In this document: positions 53,681-61,267 of the stretch, piece by piece
Layout of the letters: each line of letters starts with the position of its first letter
How positions within the stretch are numbered: position 1 is the stretch's first letter
Assembly (NCBI GenBank): GCA_033283265.1
Contig: JAWMQN010000005.1
Coordinates: 124,001 to 188,000 of the forward strand
DNA: 64,000 nt
Source: Mangrovimicrobium sp033283265
GTDB taxonomy: Bacteria; Pseudomonadota; Gammaproteobacteria; Pseudomonadales; Halieaceae
Direction: 5' to 3'
The notes under the pieces: model-generated
What the model saw: the letters and a program-made list of their open reading frames with translations, nothing else
Told to the model about the DNA's origin: nothing
Database searches by the model: none
Position numbers and translations under genes: made by a program

Positions 53681-54600
53681 TTTTTGTTCTCCAGTTCAGC
53701 AAGGCTTTCCAGCGCCACCTTCAGGGTCTGGCGCAGTTCGTAATCGAGCGACTGCTCGGCATCGGTTTCCACAGATTTCACCACCGAGGCCATTTCGAGA
53801 TTGCATTCCACGCCGGCCTCGGTGAGCGCGAACAGGCCATCGTGCAACTGCAACAGGCCGCGCTGGCACAGCGCGTCGATCTCCGCGGCCTCGGGATACC
53901 GCGCTTCCGGCTCCAGCAGGCTTTTCAAGCGCACTTCTGTCGGCTCGGCATCCTGGGCAACCCGGGTGAGCAGGAAATACTGCGGCATGCTCAGGTCGCG
54001 GCGCTTCAGCTCGACCTGCACCGGGGCGTATACCCGGCGGTAGGCGCGGCGCAGGAGATCCCCGAGAAAACCACCCTGGAGGGGCTCGACCGCCTTTCCG
54101 TCCGCGCCCGCAGTCCGGTTCAGCTGCCCGTACTGGCCGCCGTGAAACAGCAACGGGGCGCGATCGTGCTGGTCGAAGTCGACGACCTCCCCGACGAAAA
54201 TAATGTGATCCCCGCCCTCGTACTGGTAGGCGGAGCGGCAGATAAAACGCGCCGCGTAGCTCTGCATCAGCGGTATGCCGCCGGGCCCGCGCTCGAGGGG
54301 CAAGCCGGCGAACTTGTCCTCACCGCGGCGGGCAAAGCGCCCGGAGATTTCCTCCTGGTCCTCAGCGAGAATATGCACGGCAAAATACTCAGCCTCCTGG
54401 AAGGCCGGGAGGCTGAGCGAGGAACGAGCGAGGCTCCACAGGATCATCGGTGGTTGCAGGGACACCGAGTTGAAGCTGTTGGCAGTCAGCCCGATATCCT
54501 CCCCTTCGGCTCCGGCGGTGGTGACCACGGTTACGCCGGTGGCGAATGCGCCGAGGGCATTGCGAAATGCCTTGCTTTCGGTAGCGATTACAGTGGTCAT
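53674..54600 (-). CDS. Flavin reductase with C-terminal MarR-like domain
   Basis: 308 aa from ATG 54600, with GAGG upstream. The N-terminal ~170 residues are a flavin reductase-like FMN/FAD-binding domain (FATGVTVVTTAGA, TANSFNSVSLQPPMILWSL, HIIFVGEVVDF). The C-terminal ~130 residues are helical and MarR-like, as in the 315-residue C1 reductase of 4-hydroxyphenylacetate 3-hydroxylase of Acinetobacter, where that tail gates NADH oxidation on ligand binding. It should supply reduced flavin to a partner monooxygenase, but no group D monooxygenase is found in the window. Overlaps the VOC gene. Confidence 0.85.
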   Translation of the reverse strand: MTTVIATESKAFRNALGAFATGVTVVTTAGAEGEDIGLTANSFNSVSLQPPMILWSLARSSLSLPAFQEAEYFAVHILAEDQEEISGRFARRGEDKFAGLPLERGPGGIPLMQSYAARFICRSAYQYEGGDHIIFVGEVVDFDQHDRAPLLFHGGQYGQLNRTAGADGKAVEPLQGGFLGDLLRRAYRRVYAPVQVELKRRDLSMPQYFLLTRVAQDAEPTEVRLKSLLEPEARYPEAAEIDALCQRGLLQLHDGLFALTEAGVECNLEMASVVKSVETDAEQSLDYELRQTLKVALESLAELENKKC

Positions 54601-54620
54601 GGAAGCGCCTCGCAATGAAC

Positions 54621-55688
54621 TCAGCGGATTACACCCAGCCGCTGGTAGGCTTCGCTGCGGTACACCGCCGCCCCCAGGCGCTGGAAGTTCTCCCTGGTTT
54701 TTGCCGGAGCGACGCGGGTGGTGATCGCCCAGAGATAGAGACCGTAGGGAGTCGCGCAGCGGTACTCTTCCCAGCCAGTTTCACCATCCACCGGATCGCC
54801 GCCGTGGCGGCCCACGGCATCGAGATAGTACTCGACCAGTTCCCGCTCGTGCTTCTCCGCCAGCGCCACCGGCAACACGCAGTTGATGTGGTAGGCAACG
54901 TCGATAGCCCAGTTGGCCCCCTTGATCAATTGCCAGTCGGCAAAACCGGCACCTTCCGCTGTACGGTAGACATTGGCGATATGGGTATCGCCGTGTAACA
55001 GGGTTTGCTTGCCATCGCGACAACGCCTGGCGAGCACTGCCAGCGCGTCAAGCAGAAGTCCCGCGTCCAGTACCGTTTCCGGCAGGCCCTCGCCACGCTC
55101 GTCGTGCGTCAGCTCTTGAATCCTGGCCTGGGGAAAGTGTTTCGATTCCGCCATCCAGTCGATGCCCAGGGGAATCCACGGGTTGCTGTCGAGCAGGTGG
55201 GAGGACGCGTGCAGGCGCGCGATCTGGTCGAGGGTTTCCCGGGTCTGCTCCGGCGTGAACGGCGTCTGGGTATCACAGAAACTGCCGCCGTTGGCGATGA
55301 GATCTTCCATGATCATGATCGCCTGGCCGCTGTCGTCGGTGACCACGCTCGGGCAGGCGGGGACCCGCATGTCGAGGTGGGGGGCAATCTGCGTGTAGAA
55401 ATTGGCTTCGCGGGTGGTAACCTCGCCGCTGGTCTCGCGATTCTGGTCGCTGTCGAGAAAACCCTTCACGCAATAGTGATGCAGCGTATCCGGGTCATTG
55501 GCGAAGCGCACGCCGACGCGCACCTTGGCCGCCATCGCCTTGACCACCTCGGTGAGCTGCACCTCGAGAATCGGCGAACCACCGCTGACCGGTGCGAGGG
55601 CCTCGCCCAGCCACGCGGGGTCGATGGCTTCGTGCAGGGTCTCGGGAATCATCAGGCCGGATGTTATTGCTTTGCTTGCCTGTGCCAT
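54621..55688 (-). CDS. Aminoglycoside-phosphotransferase-fold kinase, ecdysteroid-kinase-like
   Basis: 355 aa; GGAG precedes ATG 55688. The catalytic loop is LLHGDTHIANVY (Brenner motif HGDxHxxN), and the metal-binding motif is FADWQLI, the DWQ variant typical of ecdysteroid-kinase-like proteins rather than DFG. ATP-binding residues lie in the N-lobe near GVRFANDPDTLHH. It may phosphorylate a hydroxyl of a small lipid or terpenoid, or act on an unknown small molecule. It lies between the DUF385-type gene (13 bp) and the flavin reductase gene (20 bp). Confidence 0.86.
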   Translation of the reverse strand: MAQASKAITSGLMIPETLHEAIDPAWLGEALAPVSGGSPILEVQLTEVVKAMAAKVRVGVRFANDPDTLHHYCVKGFLDSDQNRETSGEVTTREANFYTQIAPHLDMRVPACPSVVTDDSGQAIMIMEDLIANGGSFCDTQTPFTPEQTRETLDQIARLHASSHLLDSNPWIPLGIDWMAESKHFPQARIQELTHDERGEGLPETVLDAGLLLDALAVLARRCRDGKQTLLHGDTHIANVYRTAEGAGFADWQLIKGANWAIDVAYHINCVLPVALAEKHERELVEYYLDAVGRHGGDPVDGETGWEEYRCATPYGLYLWAITTRVAPAKTRENFQRLGAAVYRSEAYQRLGVIR

Positions 55689-55701
55689 TGGCTGCTCTCC
55701 T

Positions 55702-56142
55702 TCAGTTGTGGGGGGTGAGTTTCACCACCGGAATCAATCGTTCAGTGCGCTCTGCGTACTGGTCGTAGTTGGGCCATACATCGGTCGCCACCTGCCACAG
55801 GTGCTCGCGCTCCGCGCCCTCGACGGTGACCGCCGTCGCCTTCATCACCTTGTCCAGCACCTGGATCTCGACTTCCGGCGTCTTGCTGATATTCAGGTAC
55901 CAGGCCGGGTGGCTGGGCGCCCCGCCCTTGGAGGCGACGATGACGTAGTCGTCGCCATCCTGGGCGTAGATCAGCGGCGTGGTGCGCGGCTCGCCGGACT
56001 TGTTGCCGATGGTGGTCAGCAACAGCGCGGTGGCGCCGTTCCAGATATGCCCCACCTCGCCGTTGGTTTCCCGGTAACGCTTGACATGCTCTTCGTTGAG
56101 CAGGCTGATGTCCGTCTGTATATAACGGCTGGAATCACTCAT
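55702..56142 (-). CDS. Deazaflavin (F420)-dependent nitroreductase-family protein (DUF385/Ddn-like)
   Basis: 146 aa from ATG 56142, with GAGGAG upstream. Motifs are LLLTTIGNKSGEPRTTPLIYAQDGDDYVIVASKGGAP, quoted in short form as TIGNKSGEPRTTPL and VIVASKGGAP at residues ~40-80, then HPAWYLNI: the split-beta-barrel Ddn family of actinobacteria, which binds F420. Gammaproteobacteria usually lack F420, so the cofactor here might be F420 from elsewhere or another molecule. It lies 22 bp after the amidohydrolase gene. No F420 biosynthesis gene is in the window. Confidence 0.85.
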   Translation of the reverse strand: MSDSSRYIQTDISLLNEEHVKRYRETNGEVGHIWNGATALLLTTIGNKSGEPRTTPLIYAQDGDDYVIVASKGGAPSHPAWYLNISKTPEVEIQVLDKVMKATAVTVEGAEREHLWQVATDVWPNYDQYAERTERLIPVVKLTPHN

Positions 56143-56164
56143 TGCGGGCTCCTCGCGTGCGGGC

Positions 56165-57355
56165 TCAAATGCCAACCTTGTAAAAACGCTTCGCCCGCTC
56201 GCAGACGATCTCGTTGATGTCCGCCTCGGGTATGCCCTCGAAATCCCGCTCGATCACGCTCAGTGAATTCGGGAAAGTGGTTTCCGAGTGCGGGTAGTCC
56301 GAGGACCACATGATGTTTTTGCCGCCGGGAATGTTGCGATTGAGAATGCCCACCCGGTCGTGGATGAACGAGCCGTAGACGTTCCGGTCCATGAACACGC
56401 TGGGTTTTTCCTTCAGCGGGCTGTCGGTCCAGTAGCGCTGGCGCTCCCAGGTGCGGTCCATGTACTCGGCCATCCAGGACATCCAGCCCACGCCGCTCTC
56501 GACAATGGCGAGGCGCAGTTTGGGGAAGCGCTGGAACAGCGCGCCGTAGATCATGATCGCCACCGGCTCGGCCATGGCGGTCTTGCTCATCACCAGGTCG
56601 GGCAGGAAGTGCTGCTTGTTGCCGAAGCGCGGCACGCGGCCGCCGAGGTGCATGGTCAGGGAGATATCCAGCTCGGTCACGGTCTCCCAGAGCTTGTCGA
56701 ATTCCGGGTCGATGTAGGAGCGCTCGCCATTCGGGTTGCCGGAGAGCCCCAGGGCCTGGGCGCTGAAACCGCCGGCCTTCGGTACGTCCGGGTCCATGGG
56801 GAAAGCGGGAATGTTGATGGTGGTGAAACCCATCTGCGCCAGCTTGCGGATCATCGCGCAGGACTCGTCGACGTCGCGCATGGGCACGTAGCCCACCGGC
56901 ACCAGGCGCTTGCGGTCGGCGCCGCAGAAATCCCACAGCCAGCGGTTGTAGGCGTCGAAGCTGGCGATGTAGAGGTCCGGGTTGGCGGTACCCAGCGGGC
57001 CGCCGCCGAACAGGATCGCCGCGTCCATGCCGTCGGTGGTCATGTCATCGAGGCGGGTCTCCGGCAGCCAGACCGGGCGCATCTCCGCGCGGCGGCCGAC
57101 CATCTTGTAGTCCTGGCCCTTGCGGCCGGCCTGGTTGGAAATCATCATCACCGGCCGCCGGTTGCCCTCGAACACGATCCAGTCGTGCTCCTCGCCGTGC
57201 TCTATCTGCGGCGCGAGGTCGGCCAGGTGTGCCGGCAGGTAGTCCTTCCACATTTCGTAGGGCGGGTCCATGTGGGCGTCCGCGTCCACGATGTAGCGTT
57301 TGGCGGCGGTGCCGCGCTGGCTGTCGTCGGTCTGTTTCAGTGCTGCTGTAGACAT
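56165..57355 (-). CDS. Amidohydrolase (ACMSD/amidohydrolase-2 type), second
   Basis: 396 aa; GAGGAGG precedes ATG 57355. VDADAHMDPPYEMW replaces HxH by DAH near the N-terminus, and SLTMHLGGRVP and WSSDYPHSETTFPNS hold likely metal-binding His and Asp residues. It is similar in architecture to the 21213-22514 gene but shorter and not closely related. It sits in the TetR operon between DUF35 (44 bp) and the F420-type gene. Decarboxylation or hydrolysis of a ring carboxylate are possible; the reaction is not known. Confidence 0.87.
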   Translation of the reverse strand: MSTAALKQTDDSQRGTAAKRYIVDADAHMDPPYEMWKDYLPAHLADLAPQIEHGEEHDWIVFEGNRRPVMMISNQAGRKGQDYKMVGRRAEMRPVWLPETRLDDMTTDGMDAAILFGGGPLGTANPDLYIASFDAYNRWLWDFCGADRKRLVPVGYVPMRDVDESCAMIRKLAQMGFTTINIPAFPMDPDVPKAGGFSAQALGLSGNPNGERSYIDPEFDKLWETVTELDISLTMHLGGRVPRFGNKQHFLPDLVMSKTAMAEPVAIMIYGALFQRFPKLRLAIVESGVGWMSWMAEYMDRTWERQRYWTDSPLKEKPSVFMDRNVYGSFIHDRVGILNRNIPGGKNIMWSSDYPHSETTFPNSLSVIERDFEGIPEADINEIVCERAKRFYKVGI

Positions 57356-57399
57356 ACCAAATCCTCCTCGTGATTTGATCTTTGCTTATTCTGTACCGG

Positions 57400-57843
57400 T
57401 CAGCGTGCGGCCGGCCTGAACTGGGGAATGGTCAGGCCGCTCGCGTGGGGCTGCATGACCACTTCCAGTTGCATATCGACCTGCACCTCGTCGTGTGCAC
57501 AATCGAGTATGTTGCTGTGATAGAAAGGCCCCTCTTCGAGTTGCACGACAGCAATCACGAAGGGCACCTTGTCCCGGGTGTCCGCGGTATAGGCGCGGTG
57601 CATCACCGTGTAGGTGTAGAGCCTGCCGCGGCCGGAGGCCTCCACCCACTGCATGTCGGCAGCGCCGTGCTCGACACAGCGGCTGGCGGGCCAGTAGTGC
57701 CGCTGGCAGAGATTGCAGCGGTGCAGGCGGAAGCTCCCCGCGCTGCAGCCTTCCCAGAAGGGCACGTCGGCGGGGTCGCCACCGTAGCGCCGGATGGCCT
57801 CCATCAGCGGGTGTTGCGCAAGCTCTTGCAAGGTCTCGCTCAT
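57400..57843 (-). CDS. DUF35 OB-fold protein with zinc ribbon
   Basis: 147 aa. A zinc-ribbon stretch LHRCNLCQRHYWPASRC gives three of the four Cys expected for a rubredoxin-like zinc site; the fourth may be HG further on. The OB-fold follows (GRGRLYTYTVMHRAY, PFVIAVVQLEEG). DUF35 proteins pair with thiolase-fold enzymes, as in the Ltp2-ChsH2 aldolase of mycobacterial steroid side-chain breakdown. Its thiolase-like partner at 57860 is 16 bp upstream in the same operon. Confidence 0.87.
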   Translation of the reverse strand: MSETLQELAQHPLMEAIRRYGGDPADVPFWEGCSAGSFRLHRCNLCQRHYWPASRCVEHGAADMQWVEASGRGRLYTYTVMHRAYTADTRDKVPFVIAVVQLEEGPFYHSNILDCAHDEVQVDMQLEVVMQPHASGLTIPQFRPAAR

Positions 57844-57859
57844 CGACTGTCCTGCCCCC

Positions 57860-58999
57860 TCACGGATTGCGCCCCAGGATCATGCAGGCGTGGGCCCAGG
57901 TGTTCTGCACGCCGGCATTCATGCCGTGGCCGGAGACCAGCGAGGTCTCGGCTTTTTTCAATTGCCCATCGCCCGCCTCGCCGCGCAATTGCTGTATGGC
58001 CTCGGCGACGCCGGTAAAACCCGTGGAATAGTAGGCCGAGAGTTGCCCGCCGCCGGTGTTGGTGGGAATCAGGCCATCCGGCCCCGCACCGCCCTCGGCG
58101 TAGAGCGGGCCGCCCTGCCCTGCCTTGACAAAGCCGAAGGCTTCCAGCTGCATCAGCGGCGAAATGGTGAAGGGGTCGTAGAGCTGGGCCATGTCGATAT
58201 CGGCAAGGCTCAGCCCCGCCTGCCCGAAGGCGCGGGCCCTGGCCGGGGCGATATTGTCGTGATTCTCGTAAACCTGCCCCTTGTGCCAGTTGACGATGTT
58301 GTGGCCGGTGCCGGCGCCGAGCACGTAAACCGGCTTGTTGCGCAGGCTGCGGGCGCGCTCCGCCGTGGTCACCAGCACCGCGATGCCGCCGTCGGTGTTG
58401 CGGGTGCAGTCGTAGCGGCGGAAGGGGTCGGCAATCATCGGCGAGGACTGGTGCTCTTGCAGCGTCAGCGGCTGCCCGTAACCGAGGCTGCCGGGGCGCT
58501 TGAGGGCGTAGTCGCGCTGGGTGACGGCCACCGCGCCGAGATGTTCAGAGGTCGTGCCGTAGAGGTGCATGTGGCGCCGGGCGTGAAAGGCGTGGGTCGC
58601 CGCCGCACCGAGCAGGCCGTAAAGCATCGGGTAGCCGTAGCCGTAGGAGCCGATGTCCTGCTTGCCGCTGGTGGCGAAGGCCGACTGGGCCTCGCCGTAA
58701 ACGCAGGCCACCACCTCCGCCTGCCCGGCCTCGATCATCGCCATGGCGGCGACGATGGAGAACACCGGGGTGGCGCCGCCGGTCATCATCGACACCGAGA
58801 AATTCGGCGACAGGCCCATGTAGCGCAGGTCCTCGCGATCCACGTAGGCGCGGATGTAACCGTCGATGGCGTCGCGGGGCAGGCCCGCGTCCGCCAGCGC
58901 CAGGTCCACCGCCTGGGCGCGCAGCTCGCGGCCTTCAAGGCCGAGGCCGACACCCTGCGCGGTGACTCCGAGGCCGACAATGGCGCACTTGCTGCGCAT
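57860..58999 (-). CDS. Thiolase-fold protein without the nucleophilic Cys (Ltp2-like)
   Basis: 379 aa. The place of the thiolase nucleophile reads MMTGGATPVFSIV with no Cys; the second loop is AQLYDPFTISPL and the C-terminal region IPTNTGGGQLSAYY. Length and neighbours match Ltp2-type retro-aldol lyases, which act with a DUF35 partner and use Tyr residues rather than Cys. So cleavage of a beta-hydroxyacyl-CoA by retro-aldol chemistry is more likely than thiolysis. It is preceded by the SDR (13 bp) and followed by the DUF35 gene (16 bp). The substrate is unknown. Confidence 0.86.
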   Translation of the reverse strand: MRSKCAIVGLGVTAQGVGLGLEGRELRAQAVDLALADAGLPRDAIDGYIRAYVDREDLRYMGLSPNFSVSMMTGGATPVFSIVAAMAMIEAGQAEVVACVYGEAQSAFATSGKQDIGSYGYGYPMLYGLLGAAATHAFHARRHMHLYGTTSEHLGAVAVTQRDYALKRPGSLGYGQPLTLQEHQSSPMIADPFRRYDCTRNTDGGIAVLVTTAERARSLRNKPVYVLGAGTGHNIVNWHKGQVYENHDNIAPARARAFGQAGLSLADIDMAQLYDPFTISPLMQLEAFGFVKAGQGGPLYAEGGAGPDGLIPTNTGGGQLSAYYSTGFTGVAEAIQQLRGEAGDGQLKKAETSLVSGHGMNAGVQNTWAHACMILGRNP

Positions 59000-59012
59000 C
59001 AGGCCGCGCCAT

Positions 59013-59789
59013 TCATCCGAGCGACCTGCCGGCGGACAATCCGCCGTCCACCGGCAGGTTGACGCCGGTGATATTGGAGGCGAGATCGGAGGCGAGGAAC
59101 AGCGCGCCCGCGGCGCACTCCTCGGGCTCGATGACCCGGCCCAGCGGGTGGTAGCCCGCGGTGTGCTGGCGCGCGGCTTCCGACGCCTTCATGACACCGC
59201 CACCGAAATTGGTCGGCATGCCGGCGGGGCAGACGGAATTCACCCGGATACCTTTTTTCGCCACTTCCAGCGCCAGGCCGCGGGTGATACTGGTCACCGC
59301 GCCCTTGGACGAGCCGTAGACGACGCCGCCAAAACCGATCAGGCCGGCGACAGACGCGGTAATGACAATGTTGCCGCCGCCGCCCTGGGCTTCGAACTGG
59401 CGGATCGCCGCCTTGCAGCCGTGAATCACGCCGCCGACGTTTACCGACGTGAGTTTCAGCAAGTCTTCATCGGAGGCATCCATGAAAGTCTGCCCCGGCT
59501 GGGTGGTAATGCCCGCGTTGTTGTACATCACGTCGAGGCGGCCGAACCGGTCCACCGCCGCGGCCACCAGGGCGTTGACGGAGTCCGCGCTGGTGACGTC
59601 ACATTCCACCGCGAGAGCCTCGCCGCCTTTTGCCACGACTTCCGCCGCGACTTCATCGATGGCCCCGGCGTTGATATCCGCCGCCACGACTTTCGCGCCG
59701 TGTTCGGCGAACAGCAGCACGGCTGCGCGGCCGACGCCGGAACCGGCACCGGTGATGATCGCCACTTTGTCCTGGAGTAATCCCTGCAT
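59013..59789 (-). CDS. Short-chain dehydrogenase/reductase (second)
   Basis: 258 aa; GGGGGAA precedes ATG 59789. The motifs are TGAGSGVGRAAVLLF, ADIN after strand 2 (NAD preference), YNNAGI, and the YGSSK catalytic pair. CPAGMPTNFG follows. It may oxidise the hydroxyl formed by the P450 of the same operon. It lies 2 bp after the ALDH stop, so expression is tightly linked. Confidence 0.92.
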   Translation of the reverse strand: MQGLLQDKVAIITGAGSGVGRAAVLLFAEHGAKVVAADINAGAIDEVAAEVVAKGGEALAVECDVTSADSVNALVAAAVDRFGRLDVMYNNAGITTQPGQTFMDASDEDLLKLTSVNVGGVIHGCKAAIRQFEAQGGGGNIVITASVAGLIGFGGVVYGSSKGAVTSITRGLALEVAKKGIRVNSVCPAGMPTNFGGGVMKASEAARQHTAGYHPLGRVIEPEECAAGALFLASDLASNITGVNLPVDGGLSAGRSLG

Positions 59790-59791
59790 TG

Positions 59792-61255
59792 TTATATTCC
59801 CCCGATATTGAGGCAGCTGAGTTGTTGGTAGATGCGCAGCCCCTCGATGCCGCGCTCGCGGCCGATGCCGCTCATGCGCTGGCCGCCGGAGGAGGCATAG
59901 GCGCTCATCACACCGGCGTTGACGTTGACGGTGCCGCTCCTGATTTTCAGGGCGACGTCCAGCGCCGCCTTGCGGTCCTTGCCGTGCACGTAGCCGGAGA
60001 GGCCGAAGCGGGAGTCGTTGGCCATCTGCACCGCGTGGTCGAGATCGCGGTAGCCGATGACCGACACCACCGGGCCGAAGATTTCGTCCTGGGCGGCAGC
60101 GTTGCTGTTGTCGGGCAGGTCGAGCACGGTGGGCTGGAAGTAGAAGCCGTCACCGAGGCCCTCGGGGCGGGCGCCGCCGGCAACGACGGTGCCGCCCTGC
60201 GCCACCGCGGCTTTGACATAGTGCTCGCAGCGCTCCACCTGGGCGCGGCTGATGACCGGGCCGGTCTGGGTATCGGCCGATTCCGCCGGGCCAACCTTTA
60301 TCGATGCCACCGCACCGGCTATCTGTTGCAACAGTTCGGCCTTGCTTTCCTCGGGCACGAAAATACGCGTACCGAGCGCGCAGCCCTGGCCGGCGTGGGC
60401 CATGCACACGCCCATGACGTTCGGCAGCACCTGGTCGAGTGCGTCGGGCAGGAAGACCTGGGCCGACTTGCCGCCGAGTTCCAGTTGCAAACGCTTCATG
60501 GTCGGCGCCGCCTGCACCATGATCTGCTCGCCCACCGCGGTCGAGCCGGTGAAGGCGACCATGTCCACGTCGGCGTGGGTGCTCATCAGCTTGCCGCCTT
60601 CCAGGCCCGCTTCCACCACGATATTCAGCACACCCGGCGGCAGGCCCGCGGCTTCCGCCGCCTCGGCAAATACCAGCGCGGAAAGCGGCGTCAGCGGGCT
60701 GGGGCGCAGGACCAGCGTATTGCCGGTGATCAGCGCCGGCATGATCTTCCACAGGGCGGTATAGAACGGGAAGTTGTAGGCGGCAATGCCCGCGACCACG
60801 CCGACCGGCGTGTAACGGCGCAGGCTCTGCACCACCTGGCCCATCGGGTTGATCCGCTCGTCCAGGGGCAGCGGGTTCTCCTCGATCTCGGGGAGGGAGA
60901 GGAACAGCTTGAGCGTGTCCCCGGCGTGCTTCAGCGGCGCCAGTACCTGGGCCATCATCACCCCGCTGTGACGGGGGCAGCCCGCCTCGCGCACCACGAT
61001 GTCGGTAATCCGCTCGCGCTGTGCCGCCAGCGCGGCGACAAACTTGCCCAGCATGGCCGCGCGATCCTTCGCCGGCAGCGCGCTCCAGACGCCACTGTCG
61101 TAGGCCGATCGGGCCGCGGCGATCGCCGAGGCCACCTGCTCGACAGCCAGCCCGGGGAAACGCTCGAATACTTCGCCGGTGGAGGGGTCTTCCACCGCAA
61201 TTTCAGCGCCCTTGCCGGCGACCCGCTCGCCGTGAATGAAACCTGCAAAATCCAT
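59792..61255 (-). CDS. Aldehyde dehydrogenase family protein (second)
   Basis: 487 aa; GGGGAG precedes ATG 61255. Motifs FTGSTAVGEQIM, ELGGKSAQVFLPDA (Glu), HAGQGCALGTRIF (catalytic Cys) and DEIFGPVVSVIG are complete. It should oxidise an aldehyde to an acid with NAD(P)+. It lies between the P450 and SDR genes with gaps of 12 and 2 bp. It is not closely similar to the 40935-42371 ALDH, so the two belong to separate pathways. Confidence 0.93.
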   Translation of the reverse strand: MDFAGFIHGERVAGKGAEIAVEDPSTGEVFERFPGLAVEQVASAIAAARSAYDSGVWSALPAKDRAAMLGKFVAALAAQRERITDIVVREAGCPRHSGVMMAQVLAPLKHAGDTLKLFLSLPEIEENPLPLDERINPMGQVVQSLRRYTPVGVVAGIAAYNFPFYTALWKIMPALITGNTLVLRPSPLTPLSALVFAEAAEAAGLPPGVLNIVVEAGLEGGKLMSTHADVDMVAFTGSTAVGEQIMVQAAPTMKRLQLELGGKSAQVFLPDALDQVLPNVMGVCMAHAGQGCALGTRIFVPEESKAELLQQIAGAVASIKVGPAESADTQTGPVISRAQVERCEHYVKAAVAQGGTVVAGGARPEGLGDGFYFQPTVLDLPDNSNAAAQDEIFGPVVSVIGYRDLDHAVQMANDSRFGLSGYVHGKDRKAALDVALKIRSGTVNVNAGVMSAYASSGGQRMSGIGRERGIEGLRIYQQLSCLNIGGI

Positions 61256-61267
61256 CGCCGTTCTCCC

